A stretch of 64,000 nucleotides of DNA from Novosphingobium pentaromativorans US6-1 (GCF_000767465.1 NZ_CP009294.1:62001-126000), one strand, 5' to 3'; numbered from the stretch's first letter, positions 44,008 through 53,087 are shown. Numbers and translations are program-made. The notes: generated from the sequence alone by a model not told the origin.

Positions 44008-44011
44008 ATGA
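42389..44011 (+). CDS. ltrA: Group II intron reverse transcriptase/maturase
   Basis: A 540-aa intron-encoded protein. RT blocks include KFRPLGIPTVKDRVVQCAVK, SYGFRPGRGSQACLEHIR, TGTPQGGVLSPLLANI and the catalytic YADD in PVRYADDFLIF. The maturase/GIIM domain is LNPYLRGWSAYYRYC. No C-terminal HNH endonuclease is visible. The C-terminal ASGEPDAQRK codons overlap ribozyme domain V, which is common for this intron type. The stop overlaps the trbC start (ATGA). The frame is intact, so the intron may still splice and retrohome. Confidence 0.94.
   Translation: MTEELPVDSGNQAAQVWLLGVQRKLYQWSREHPEEPYCDLWNWVTDPRNLQMAWKTIAGNRGKRTPGVDGETVARIASGIGAMEFLRKLREELRSGGYRPSPARRKWIAKPGKPGKFRPLGIPTVKDRVVQCAVKQVLEPIFEARFWPVSYGFRPGRGSQACLEHIRVTIQSRGRPAADGRRHKAPYQWVIEGDIEGCFDNIGHHPLMERVRHGVADRKVNRLLVQFLKAGVLEDVSYSPTDTGTPQGGVLSPLLANIALGVIEERYRDWVKRPEDPQLKSDGIRLAAIRRDKDRKAGRPVFYPVRYADDFLIFVSGTEADALAEKQALATYLHEAMGLTLSPEKTRITALTEGCRFLGCRVRLKWDKRFGLHARIEIPREPINGFRIRVNQLARRQTLRRSLKAMLQELNPYLRGWSAYYRYCVGAKSIFASLDWHVRQRLWLWLRAKHKRVPGRKIASWRRPGIAHPGSKVWAEGSTEQFLMSYVPVRRFDLKWMKKPEYAKASGEPDAQRKVHVRFGEKAWETGRGDTPQRPRLTLL
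43910..43945 (+). ncRNA. Group II intron domain V
   Basis: A 36-nt hairpin with the strands GAGCCGGATGCAC and GTGCACGTCCGGTTC, a GAAA-type loop and a two-base bulge, matching the catalytic domain V layout (AGC triad near the 5' end). Confidence 0.85.
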
Positions 44012-44796
44012 ACAGGTTACGTCACCTTATCGGAGCCTTCCGCACCTCCAGACTGGCCGCTGTCGCCGCCTTCCTGGCGCTTGCGGGGATCTCGGCGGGA
44101 TTGGCGCGCACCGCCGCACAAACGGTGGAAGGCCTTGATCTCGACGCCATCAAGGCGCGCGCCGGCGAGCAGACCAGCGAGGCACAGGACTTCGTCGACG
44201 CGCTTGCGGGCCGCGAAGCCGCGCATGCGCGCGATGCCGAGGAATTGCGCGAGGATGCGTTGGCCGCGATGCAAGACATCGATCCCGCCAGCCTGCCCAA
44301 AGGCCCTGCAGGTCCGGTCGATTTCGACGCAATCCTTGAAGGCGCGGCCGCCAATGCCAGCGCTCCGATAGGCGAGGGGCCGCTGTTCGTGGTCTTCGCC
44401 AGCCTCTCGATGCCCGAGGCCTCACTCTCGCGCCTGATCGCCGACACCAGCGCGGCGGGCGGCGTGGTCGTCTTTCGCGGATTTCCCAAAGGCAGCACGC
44501 GCGCGTTCGCCGAAGGGCTGAAGCGTGTCATCACCGACGAGCGCCAGGAAGCCCATATCGCCATCGACCCACGCCTGTTTCGCGCGTTCTCCGTCAGTGC
44601 AGCGCCGACGTTCGTCGTCGCAAGCCGCGCCTATGAGCTGTGCGACGGGTTCGATTGCACCTCTGCCGTTCCCGATCACGACCGCATGAGCGGCAATGTC
44701 AGCGTCGACTATGCGCTCGAACGCTTTGCCGGGGGGCGCGGGCCCGGTGCCGGAGTGGCGGGAATCGCGCTTGCCAACCTGCGCAAGGCGAAGTGA
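44008..44796 (+). CDS. trbC: F-type pilin assembly protein TrbC
   Basis: A 262-aa periplasmic protein of pilus assembly. The signal region is LAAVAAFLALAGISAGLARTA. The conserved TrbC_Ftype domain starts PLFVVFASLSMPEASLSRLI and continues with GGVVVFRGFPKGSTRAF and RLFRAFSVSAAPTFVVA. The ATG is directly at the intron 3' end, so there is no normal upstream ribosome site in the unspliced form other than coupling with the maturase ORF. Followed by traN after one base. Confidence 0.9.
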   Translation: MNRLRHLIGAFRTSRLAAVAAFLALAGISAGLARTAAQTVEGLDLDAIKARAGEQTSEAQDFVDALAGREAAHARDAEELREDALAAMQDIDPASLPKGPAGPVDFDAILEGAAANASAPIGEGPLFVVFASLSMPEASLSRLIADTSAAGGVVVFRGFPKGSTRAFAEGLKRVITDERQEAHIAIDPRLFRAFSVSAAPTFVVASRAYELCDGFDCTSAVPDHDRMSGNVSVDYALERFAGGRGPGAGVAGIALANLRKAK

Positions 44797-44797
44797 C

Positions 44798-46933
44798 ATG
44801 GCAGGGGCGGCAGAACTATCTGGCCGGACGCGCCCGCTGATCGCGGGCCTGATCCTCGCCTGCCTGCTCGTCGCTGCCAGTCCGGCGCAGGCCCAGGTCT
44901 ATATCCCGCCGCCCGACGATCTGATCGAGGACCTGCCGGTCCTGCCTCCTGCCGGCGAGCTACCCTTGCCGCAACCGCTGCCGCCACCGCCTCCCGCGCC
45001 TGAAACGATGACAGCGCAGCAGGCGAAGGCCGAAGCCCGCGCCGCGGGGTCAGCGCTGCGCGAGAATTACCAGGACCTGACGCAGGCAGCAGGCGCGGCG
45101 GCGCAGGTGCCGGGCTATGATGCTACGTATCCCGGGCTCACGCAGTATTACGATAATCCCGGCGAGATGTATGCTGCGGGCGCGGCGCAAGGTTACAATA
45201 GCGAGGCCTACCGAACGGCCAATTCGACATCGCGCCCGGTGGTCGATGTCACCCGAGGCGACATGGCGCGTGCAACCGCGATCGAAGCTGACCCGGACGC
45301 TTATCTCGATGGGGTCAGCGCCGACGGTTCGACCGGGGACTGCACACCGCTGCCGCCCGGTCCCGGAACGCCCAACAGCGCTGAGTGGACCTGCCATGTC
45401 GGCTCGAAGGTCATCGAGGAAACCAAAAGCTGCACCAGCAACCTTGTCGTGACCGAGTGGAGCGCGCTTACCTACCAGTACCTCTGCGCGATTTCGGGAA
45501 CGTTCAATGGCTGCTCGGCGCTTTCCGGCAATGGCCAGTGCCGGCGCACCTCCAGCTATCCCGTTCCCGATTACGGCATCACTATCGACTATTACGACTG
45601 CAGCAGCGCTGTAACCGATCCAAACATTTACCTGCTGGGCACCGTCCCCGCGCCGCCGCCTGCCGGCGCCTTCGAAGTCGTCAGCCACATCTATCGTTGC
45701 AACAATGACGGTCTGAGCGCTGCGCTGACCTACGATCCGGTCACCAGCTTTCCGCTCGAGTACGTCACCGGGCTCCAGCATTGCGGCGCGATCGGTTCGC
45801 AGCCTTCCTGCACCCGCACGACGGCAGGCACCGCAGGCCTTGCCGAGCGCGACTTGTGCAAGACCTGGGACTTTATCGGCGATCCGCTCAATGGCGGATA
45901 TCTGACCTGCATCGAGCCTGCCGCACCCGAGCAGGTCTGGTCGTGCAGCGCCAGCATCGCGGGGTTCACGCCGGAAATCTCGACCTCGAAATGGTTTACC
46001 GAGAGCTGGACCACTTCGGGCTGTCCCAATGATCCGGTCGCCTGCGAGCTCAAAAGCGAGGTCTGCACCGCGCCAAACCAGACCCGGACGATTGCAGGCG
46101 TCCAGGTGACGCGGCCCTGCTGGCAGAAGAACCGCTCGTACTTGTGCCAGCGGATCGTCGGGGGCGCCAACGATTGCCCGAGCCTTGAAGCCAATAGCTC
46201 CTGCACGCTCGCGCGCGAGTCCTGTCTCGACGATCCGCCTGCTGCCAATGGATCATGCGGGGTGACCGAACGGACTTATTCCTGCCCGATTCCCGGCACC
46301 ACGCCCGAGCCGGTGCAATACATTTGCGGCGGCGATGTCTATTGCCTCAATGGCGAATGCGAGACAATCGAGCGCGAGGCCTCCGACGAGTTCAAGGATG
46401 CGGCCGTCGCCCTGAATGCCCTCGGTCAGGCCAGTGCCGAGTTCGACGAAGCCACGCTGACACTGTTTCGCGGCACGCGCGAGACCTGCTCGCACAAGCT
46501 CTTCGGGCTCTCGAACTGCTGCTCGGGAAGCGGCGTACCGCTGCTCACACCGCTGCTATGCTCCCCTGCCGAAGTGCTGCTCGACCAGAAGGACGATGCG
46601 GGCCTATGCCACAAAGTCGGGTCTTATTGCTCGTCCAGTTTCCTCGGCATCTGCAAAACGAGGAAGCAGGTCTACTGTTGCTTTGAATCGAAGATCAGCC
46701 GCATCCTCCAGGAACAGGGGCGCCCCCAGCTCGGCAAGCCCTGGGGCAAGCCCAAGACCGAGACCTGCGAGGGCTTCACCGTCTTCGAGTTCCAGCGGCT
46801 CGACCTTGCGATCATGGATTTTTCCGAAGTCTACGCCGAGTTCGTCGAGGCCGCGAAGCTTCCCGATGAGGCCGCCACGCTCGTCGAAATCCAGCGCAAG
46901 ATCGAAGCCTATTACGCGAGCCACCAGCCATGA
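44798..46933 (+). CDS. traN: Mating-pair stabilization protein TraN
   Basis: A 711-aa outer-membrane adhesin that recognises the recipient. Signal peptide LIAGLILACLLVAASPAQAQ, a Pro-rich stretch, then a very Cys-rich body (CLDDPPAANGSCGVTERTYS, YICGGDVYCLNGECETIE) and the conserved end LGICKTRKQVYCCFESKISR with GRPQLGKPWGKPKTETCEGF. DsbC-like and TraF proteins from this operon probably form its disulfides. The central part determines recipient choice and is usually variable. Confidence 0.92.
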   Translation: MAGAAELSGRTRPLIAGLILACLLVAASPAQAQVYIPPPDDLIEDLPVLPPAGELPLPQPLPPPPPAPETMTAQQAKAEARAAGSALRENYQDLTQAAGAAAQVPGYDATYPGLTQYYDNPGEMYAAGAAQGYNSEAYRTANSTSRPVVDVTRGDMARATAIEADPDAYLDGVSADGSTGDCTPLPPGPGTPNSAEWTCHVGSKVIEETKSCTSNLVVTEWSALTYQYLCAISGTFNGCSALSGNGQCRRTSSYPVPDYGITIDYYDCSSAVTDPNIYLLGTVPAPPPAGAFEVVSHIYRCNNDGLSAALTYDPVTSFPLEYVTGLQHCGAIGSQPSCTRTTAGTAGLAERDLCKTWDFIGDPLNGGYLTCIEPAAPEQVWSCSASIAGFTPEISTSKWFTESWTTSGCPNDPVACELKSEVCTAPNQTRTIAGVQVTRPCWQKNRSYLCQRIVGGANDCPSLEANSSCTLARESCLDDPPAANGSCGVTERTYSCPIPGTTPEPVQYICGGDVYCLNGECETIEREASDEFKDAAVALNALGQASAEFDEATLTLFRGTRETCSHKLFGLSNCCSGSGVPLLTPLLCSPAEVLLDQKDDAGLCHKVGSYCSSSFLGICKTRKQVYCCFESKISRILQEQGRPQLGKPWGKPKTETCEGFTVFEFQRLDLAIMDFSEVYAEFVEAAKLPDEAATLVEIQRKIEAYYASHQP

Positions 46934-46958
46934 GCCCCCAGGAGGTCAGGAACCGATC

Positions 46959-47786
46959 ATGATCAACGCCAGGACCATCCCCGTCGTCGCCGGCATTGCC
47001 GCCAGCCTCTCCTTCAGTCTCCTCGTCCCGGTTGGCGCTCATGCGTCCAGCGGCGACGGGATCGAGGTCGAGCAGGCCGGGGACAGCTTCTACTGCGGCG
47101 AGCGCAAGCTCGGCACGTGGTTCTATTGCGAGGATCCAAAGCCCGAGACCGGCAGCCCCGAGAGCGCCCCGCAAGTCCCGGCGCGCGAGCGCCTCGCGGC
47201 AATCTCAACTGCGCTTGAGGAATTGAAGGCGCGCGCGATTCTCGAGCCCACCCCTGAGAATGTGACCGCATACGTGCGCTTCCAGCGCGAGCAACTCGAC
47301 CGCTCCTCGCTGTTCGCCGATGTCTGGCAGCGCGCGCTCTGGCAGGACCCGGGCCTCGACTATACGCTCCAGCGCCCGGTCTCGACGCTTGGCAAGCGGG
47401 CCTGGATCGACCAGCGCAAGACCGACCGCGATCTTGCCATGTCCCGGCTCTCGCAGCGCTACGGTGTGTTCTACTTCTATGCCTCGAGTTGCGGGGCCTG
47501 CGAGATCTTCGGGCCGATCCTCAAATCGGTGAGCGACAAGTTCGGGCTTGCCGTGCTCGCGGTCTCGATGGACGGCGGGCCTACGGCCTCATTTCCCGAG
47601 TACGTCGTCGATGCCGGGCAATACGAGCGGCTCGGGCTTGGCAACGACCGTCAGGTGCCCGCGCTGGTGCTGTTCGACTCTGTGACCAAACGGCCCATGC
47701 CGATCGGCTACGGTATCCTGTCGCAGGACGAGATCATGGACCGGGTGTTTCAGCTCACGCAGGTCCGGCCCGGGAGCGACTACTGA
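46959..47786 (+). CDS. traF: F-type conjugation protein TraF (thioredoxin-like)
   Basis: A 275-aa periplasmic pilus assembly protein. It has a signal peptide (AASLSFSLLVPVGAHA), the family motif GDSFYCGERKLGTWFYCEDP, and a thioredoxin fold with CGAC near residue 178 (YFYASSCGACEIFGPIL) and a cis-Pro in RQVPALVLFD. F TraF lacks the CxxC, so this version may be redox active. Its stop overlaps the traH start (ATGA-type). Confidence 0.9.
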   Translation: MINARTIPVVAGIAASLSFSLLVPVGAHASSGDGIEVEQAGDSFYCGERKLGTWFYCEDPKPETGSPESAPQVPARERLAAISTALEELKARAILEPTPENVTAYVRFQREQLDRSSLFADVWQRALWQDPGLDYTLQRPVSTLGKRAWIDQRKTDRDLAMSRLSQRYGVFYFYASSCGACEIFGPILKSVSDKFGLAVLAVSMDGGPTASFPEYVVDAGQYERLGLGNDRQVPALVLFDSVTKRPMPIGYGILSQDEIMDRVFQLTQVRPGSDY

Positions 47787-49225
47787 TGCGCGCGCGGATA
47801 CTTCATGCCTCGCGCCGCGCAATCGCTATGGTGCTTACCGCTTCGCTTGTGCTGGCAGTGCCGGTTCCCGCCTTGGCCGGGGTCGAAAGCGAGATGCAGA
47901 GCTTCATGACCGAAATGGGTGCGCAGGCCAATGTCACCGGGCCATCAGCCTATCAGGGCCAGTCGGCGGGTTACTATTCGGGCGGGGCGATGTGGGCGCG
48001 GTTTCCGCAAAAGAATATCCAGCCCTTCAATCTCCAGTTGCCGCATGCGCGTGCCGGGTGCGGGGGCATCGACCTCTTCGCCGGATCGTTCTCGTTCATC
48101 AACACCGCCGAACTCGTCGCGATGCTCAAGGCCACCGCCAACAATGCGTTGGGCTTCGCCTTCAAGCTCGCGATCGACACGATTTCGCCCGAGATCGGCA
48201 AGGTCATGGATGAGCTGGCGCAGAAAGTGCAGCAGATGAACCAGATGAACATTTCGTCGTGCGAGACCGCGCAGGCGCTGGTCGGCGGGCTCTGGCCCAA
48301 GACCGATACCGCATCCTCGGTCGTCTGCGAGGCGATCGCCAACAGCCAGGGTGCGGTCGCCGACTGGGCCCGAGCGCGCCAGCAGTGCAACAATGGCGGA
48401 GAGCGCGAGGCGCTGAAGGCGGGCAATTCCGATCCCGACATGCAGGATCAGGCCGGGATGCCGAACAACTACACCTGGGAGGCGCTGGGCAAGAAATACG
48501 GCGGGTTCGACACCCAGTTCCGCGAATTCCTGATGACGCTGGTCGGCACGGTGATCTACGATCCGGCCGGAAACGGCGGCAAGCCGCGCGTCCAGTTCAT
48601 CGGCCCGGCTGACTCGGCGCTCATCAGCGCCATGCTCGATGGCACTTCGGCCGCGCCGCACAAGGTCTGGTCCTGTGGTTCCGACACCACCAAATGCATG
48701 AACCCAACCGAGACCGCGCTGGTGATCGGCCCCAATGCGGCGCTCAAGGCCAGGGTGCGCGCGCTGATCGAATCGATGGCCTTGAAGGTGCGCGATCCGG
48801 GCGCTTCGCTCACCCCTGCCGAAGTCCAGCTGCTCGGCATGGCAAGCGTTCCGGTCTACAAGATCGTCACCGTCAGCGCAGCGGCCGAGTTCGGCATCAC
48901 CGCACAGGAGATCAACGATCTTTCCGAAATCGTTGCAATCGACCTTGTCACCACCATGACCATGCGTTTCATCGACATGGCGGTGAACGCGCGCTCGGAC
49001 TTCAACGGGGCGGATGCCGACAGCTTGCGCGAATGGCGCGAGGGGCTTTACGAGACCCGGCGCAACTTTCTGGGCTTGTCCGCGCGCACCTCGCAGCGCT
49101 TCGACCAGACCTTCGCGCTGATCCAGCGCACGCAGATGATGGAAAAGACCCTGCGTTCGCAGCTCTCGCCGCAGATGTCGGCAGCGCTCAGGTTCTCGCG
49201 CACGCTCAACCAGCAAGTCCAGTAG
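47786..49225 (+). CDS. traH: F-type conjugation protein TraH
   Basis: A 479-aa periplasmic protein of the pilus assembly complex. It has a signal peptide (IAMVLTASLVLAVPVPALAG) and an N-terminal conserved block (YYSGGAMWARFPQKNIQPF and AGCGGIDLFAGSFSFINT). NISSCETAQALVGGLWPK and the C-terminal coiled part (RTSQRFDQTFALIQRTQMME) match the family. Length is normal. Confidence 0.93.
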   Translation: MRARILHASRRAIAMVLTASLVLAVPVPALAGVESEMQSFMTEMGAQANVTGPSAYQGQSAGYYSGGAMWARFPQKNIQPFNLQLPHARAGCGGIDLFAGSFSFINTAELVAMLKATANNALGFAFKLAIDTISPEIGKVMDELAQKVQQMNQMNISSCETAQALVGGLWPKTDTASSVVCEAIANSQGAVADWARARQQCNNGGEREALKAGNSDPDMQDQAGMPNNYTWEALGKKYGGFDTQFREFLMTLVGTVIYDPAGNGGKPRVQFIGPADSALISAMLDGTSAAPHKVWSCGSDTTKCMNPTETALVIGPNAALKARVRALIESMALKVRDPGASLTPAEVQLLGMASVPVYKIVTVSAAAEFGITAQEINDLSEIVAIDLVTTMTMRFIDMAVNARSDFNGADADSLREWREGLYETRRNFLGLSARTSQRFDQTFALIQRTQMMEKTLRSQLSPQMSAALRFSRTLNQQVQ

Positions 49226-49240
49226 GGGCGGGCCAGGGAG

Positions 49241-52200
49241 ATGCTTGAGGTCTTCACCGTCGGGGGCGGCGAGTATCTCGTCCAGACCTTCAACGCTGTC
49301 GCCGCCTGGACCGGCTCTGGCGGGTTCAAGGCGCTGATCCGCGTTTGCATGGTGATGGGCCTGATCTATGCCCTGCTCATCACTGCGATGGACCTCGACT
49401 GGCGCGCGTGGTTTCGCTGGTTCGTCCAGTCGACGCTGATCTACCTCGTGCTGATGGTGCCGACCGTCACGGTCAAAGTCACCGACCGCATCAATCCCGG
49501 CCTTGCGCCCGCGACCGTCGCCAACGTGCCGATTGGCCTGGGGGTCATGGCCTCGTTCACCAGCCAGGTGAGCGATTACCTCACGCGCACCGCCGAGACG
49601 GTCTTCGTCATGCCTGCCGCGCTCAACTATTCAACCGGCGGGTTCGTCTATGGCGCCAGGCTGTGGGACAAGGTGCGTGGCTTCGAAATTCGCGATCCCG
49701 TCTTCAAGGCGAACCTCGATGGCTATCTCAAACAGTGCGCCTATTACGATATCCTGCTCGGGACGAAGAGCCTTCGGCTGCTTTCGGAATCCACTGACCT
49801 GTGGGCCGATCTCGGGGTCAATGCCGCGACCAACCGCGGCATGAAATTCCTGACCCAGACCGGCGGCGGGGCGGTCGATATCGAGGGCAGGACCTGCGCC
49901 GAGGCCTGGGGGCTGCTCGACGCGCAGTGGGACGCAGCGATCAACGCCTATGCGCTGCCCTTCGCGCATTCGATGTATCCCAAGCTCACCCAGGCTGCCG
50001 CCGGCGCACGGCTCGCCGCTGACGTGCCGGTAGTCGCGCAATTGCTCACCGGCACCGCCATGACCAGAAACCAGTTCTTCAAGCAGAAGAGCATGGTCGA
50101 TGCCTTTGAGGCGGCCCAGCTCGATTTCGGCAACGCCGATGCCGACGCCTTCGCCTTGCAGCGCGCCGATGCGCAGACCCGCAATGCGATGACGACCGCA
50201 GCCGAGCAGGGGCTGATCTGGATACCGGTGCTGGGTGTGGTGCTCACGCTTGTCTTCTACGCGCTGTTCCCGGTGGTGTTCCCGCTGCTGCTGTTCCCAC
50301 GCACGGGGATCGCGACGCTCAAGGGCTATTTTGCCGGGTTCTTCTACCTTGCCGCCTGGGGGCCGCTCTACGTCCTCATCCACATGTTCATCATGGACCG
50401 GCTTGCCAGCCAGACCGCCGCCAGCACTGCGGGCGGAGTCAGCCTTGTCACTTGGGCCGGTATCGATGCGGTAAACCAGGACGTGGCGACGATGGCCGGG
50501 TTCCTGATGATGTCGGTGCCGGTCCTCGCGCTGATGGTCATGCGCGGCACATTGTCGGTCGCGCACAACATGGGAGCGCTGCTGTCACCGGCGCAGGGCG
50601 CGGCCGATGCCGCCGCAGTTGAGCGCACCACCGGCAATTATGCGTTCGGCGATGTCAGCTACGGCAACCTCAATGCCGAAAACCGGCAAATGGCGCAGTG
50701 GAACCTTGCCCCCAATCTCATGGCAGGCGCACCGCAGGCGAGCCTGCGCGGCGATGACGGGCGCATGTACCGCACCTATGGCGATGCGCATTCGGTGATC
50801 GATGCGAGCGGCGCGATTTCACAGCTGCCGTTCAAGGCGACGATGACGCGCGGCTACGCCAGCGACTTGCGCAATCAGGGCCAGTGGTATCTCAATGAGG
50901 CAGACCGCATCGAGAACGGCACATCGACGACCTGGTCGAGCTCGCGCGGGCGGTTCGGCAGCGAGGTTGCCGCATCGAGCCAGGTCAGGGGCAGCCGCAG
51001 TGAAAGCGGCTCGCGCGCCTCCGACACCCACAATGTCGGCGGCAATGTCCTCATCGAAGGCTCGTCGGGCAAGTCGACCCGCGAGGTCACCAACGATGAC
51101 CTGATCCTGCGGCAGGGGAATAGTCGTTCAAATAGCGATTTTGCCAACCGGGTGTTCGGTTCGAGTGTCTCCCTGACCGGAACCGGTACGATCGGAACGC
51201 CTATGCAGGACGCCGCCGGAAGTGGACTTGCAGGTTCATTGTCTGCAGCCCTGTCTGGTCGCAAGGAGACTGGCGATAGCGCGAGCGCCGGAACTGAACG
51301 CTCGGCCACCAATCAGGTCACCCGTGGCACCGACAAGTCCGAGGATGTTGGTAGCCGGGTCGTGATCAGCGGCAATGCGGGCGATGTGCAATCGAGCGGG
51401 ACCTACAGCCAGGACTCGGAATACTCCGATGCGAGCCAGTCGCACACCAGCAGTGGCGGAACCGACTGGCGGGTTGCCGAAGCCGAGGAACGTCGCGCTG
51501 CCGCTGCGCGCTACCGCGAGATCGGGGGCCGCATGATGTCGGAAGCCAGCTATGCGGAGAGCCACGGATTTCAGGTCTCAAGCGATATGTCGAACCTCAT
51601 CCAGGAGCGCTACGAGACGCTGCAGCGCGAACATCCCGAATGGCACTTGCCCGACATCTCCAATCCGCGCCTCGACTACCGCGATATCGCCCGGCGCGAC
51701 CAGGCGATCAGCTTCATCATGGACGACCTGATGAGCGACTTGCGCAGCCGCCGGATCGACGAACTGGCCGATGTCGCGAAGATTGCGGGGCAGGGCACTC
51801 TGGGTTCGGCTGCAGATCTTGGTACGCCCTCTGGCGTGCCGCTGCCATCAGGAAGTCTGAGCGAGAGCAGGCTGATCACGCAGGACTTTGCTGGGCCGGT
51901 CGATGGAGCCGCCATGGCACGCGAGCTCGGACTTGGCATCAAGCGTGGTGTGCGGCTCGACCGGATGGATGGATCGCTGGTCCCGGCGATGGGCGCGGTC
52001 GCTGAAGAGGCGAGGGCGCTTGGCCTGCCAAAGCCAGTGGTGACCTCAGGGAACGACAGCAGCCAGCATGTCTCCGGGTCTGCGCATTATGCCAATCGCG
52101 CGCTCGACTTCAGGGGAAACAACATCTCCGACCAACAGGGTGCGCAATGGGCTGCCCGCGTGCGAGAGCGTCTTGGCCCATCCTATGCCGTCGACTTCGA

Positions 52201-52258
52201 GCGGTTCCCCGACAATCCGGCGCGCGACCACCTGCATGTGGCCAGGCGGAAAAACTAA
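49241..52258 (+). CDS. traG: F-type mating-pair stabilization protein TraG with a peptidase M15-like C-terminus
   Basis: A 1005-aa protein. The N-terminal ~450 residues form the TraG_N membrane domain (starts MLEVFTVGGGEYLVQTFNAV; helices such as VLGVVLTLVFYALFPVVFPL). A Ser/Gly-rich linker follows (residues ~560-730). The last ~80 residues show SAHYANRALDFRG (near 946) and DHLHVARR (near 996). These match the SxHxxGxAxD and HxH zinc patterns of M15 peptidases, except Asn replaces Gly. F TraG does not carry this to my knowledge. It may trim peptidoglycan at the mating junction; that is inference. Confidence 0.88.
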   Translation: MLEVFTVGGGEYLVQTFNAVAAWTGSGGFKALIRVCMVMGLIYALLITAMDLDWRAWFRWFVQSTLIYLVLMVPTVTVKVTDRINPGLAPATVANVPIGLGVMASFTSQVSDYLTRTAETVFVMPAALNYSTGGFVYGARLWDKVRGFEIRDPVFKANLDGYLKQCAYYDILLGTKSLRLLSESTDLWADLGVNAATNRGMKFLTQTGGGAVDIEGRTCAEAWGLLDAQWDAAINAYALPFAHSMYPKLTQAAAGARLAADVPVVAQLLTGTAMTRNQFFKQKSMVDAFEAAQLDFGNADADAFALQRADAQTRNAMTTAAEQGLIWIPVLGVVLTLVFYALFPVVFPLLLFPRTGIATLKGYFAGFFYLAAWGPLYVLIHMFIMDRLASQTAASTAGGVSLVTWAGIDAVNQDVATMAGFLMMSVPVLALMVMRGTLSVAHNMGALLSPAQGAADAAAVERTTGNYAFGDVSYGNLNAENRQMAQWNLAPNLMAGAPQASLRGDDGRMYRTYGDAHSVIDASGAISQLPFKATMTRGYASDLRNQGQWYLNEADRIENGTSTTWSSSRGRFGSEVAASSQVRGSRSESGSRASDTHNVGGNVLIEGSSGKSTREVTNDDLILRQGNSRSNSDFANRVFGSSVSLTGTGTIGTPMQDAAGSGLAGSLSAALSGRKETGDSASAGTERSATNQVTRGTDKSEDVGSRVVISGNAGDVQSSGTYSQDSEYSDASQSHTSSGGTDWRVAEAEERRAAAARYREIGGRMMSEASYAESHGFQVSSDMSNLIQERYETLQREHPEWHLPDISNPRLDYRDIARRDQAISFIMDDLMSDLRSRRIDELADVAKIAGQGTLGSAADLGTPSGVPLPSGSLSESRLITQDFAGPVDGAAMARELGLGIKRGVRLDRMDGSLVPAMGAVAEEARALGLPKPVVTSGNDSSQHVSGSAHYANRALDFRGNNISDQQGAQWAARVRERLGPSYAVDFERFPDNPARDHLHVARRKN

Positions 52259-52264
52259 GGCAGG

Positions 52265-52462
52265 TCAGCCAATCAGGTTCGACATATATGCCAAGAAGAC
52301 CGCCACGATGCACATGAGTACAGCGAGGGCGATCGAGAGAGGGCCAGCTGTGCGACCGTTCGAGCCGCCAAATGTCGGGAGCGGTTGCCCGGTCACATGG
52401 TCGAAATGACCCGGGCGGGGATAGATTGGGTGTCCATCAAGTCCGTAGCGATCATGGTCCAT
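52265..52462 (-). CDS. Small tail-anchored membrane protein, unknown
   Basis: A 65-aa product starting MDHDRYGLDGHPIYPRPGHF, polar and His/Pro-rich, then one C-terminal hydrophobic helix (PLSIALAVLMCIVAVFLAYM). AGGAAG lies upstream of the chosen ATG; a longer in-frame start at 52531 looks non-coding. It converges with traG 7 bp away. The function is unknown. Confidence 0.6.
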   Translation of the reverse strand: MDHDRYGLDGHPIYPRPGHFDHVTGQPLPTFGGSNGRTAGPLSIALAVLMCIVAVFLAYMSNLIG

Positions 52463-52603
52463 GGCAGGGTCTTCCTTATCCCTGCTTGGATAGCCCAAAC
52501 GGGCTCGATTTTCAATCGCATGGCAGGGCAATTCTGCGCCCCACGCCCTTGACGCTCCATCCTCCTCCCGCAGCGCGCATGCGCTGAAGATGGCACGCTA
52601 GGT

Positions 52604-52840
52604 TCAGCAGGCCCCGGCAATTCGTTCCCAGTACTCAACCTCAATACGGTCGAGATCGACAACCTTTCCGCGAATGCTCACTCTGCCTTCGAGGTCTTCG
52701 GGCACCTGATCGTCAACGAACCCGAGGCGCCAGATGACACCCTCATCATCGCGCAAGAGCGGGCCGCGCGGTGAAGCTTCGATCATTCCCACATGGACAT
52801 TGGCGGCGCGCGAGTTCGGTTGGTGCATGGTCTTGTTCAT
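52604..52840 (-). CDS. Small hypothetical protein
   Basis: A 78-aa soluble protein. The middle part (GPLLRDDEGVIWRLGFVDDQ, LEGRVSIRGKVVDLDRIEVE) is beta-rich and looks like a small OB/SH3-type fold, similar in feel to DUF5818-like plasmid proteins, but this is weak. No strong ribosome site precedes the first ATG; an internal ATG at residue 19 is possible. Confidence 0.55.
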   Translation of the reverse strand: MNKTMHQPNSRAANVHVGMIEASPRGPLLRDDEGVIWRLGFVDDQVPEDLEGRVSIRGKVVDLDRIEVEYWERIAGAC

Positions 52841-53087
52841 AGCGAATGGAGAATGACGGGCGCCCGGATACGGCGAGTCACGGCTCTTCTAGGGCTGAAG
52901 CACCATCGACACCACCCTTTGAACGAAACGAGCGAGGCACACCCCATGCGATCTAAAACGAACATTGCACGGTTTTCTCCATCGCCTGTTCGGCGCGGCC
53001 CGGTGGGAGGCGGCCCGGACCGCGCCGTTCCGGTCAGGCACGGCGCAAGGCCAGCCCGGCGGAAAGGGAAGCGGGAATAGGCGCGCA
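52841..53087. other. Short gap without recognised gene
   Basis: About 250 GC-rich bases between two minus-strand small genes. I see no convincing ORF, repeat or terminator. Confidence 0.45.

Noticed and set aside
52793..53080. Plus-strand open frame of 95 codons across the small genes before traI
   Set aside because: Overlaps a better minus-strand gene and has an Arg/Pro-rich product typical of a non-coding frame.
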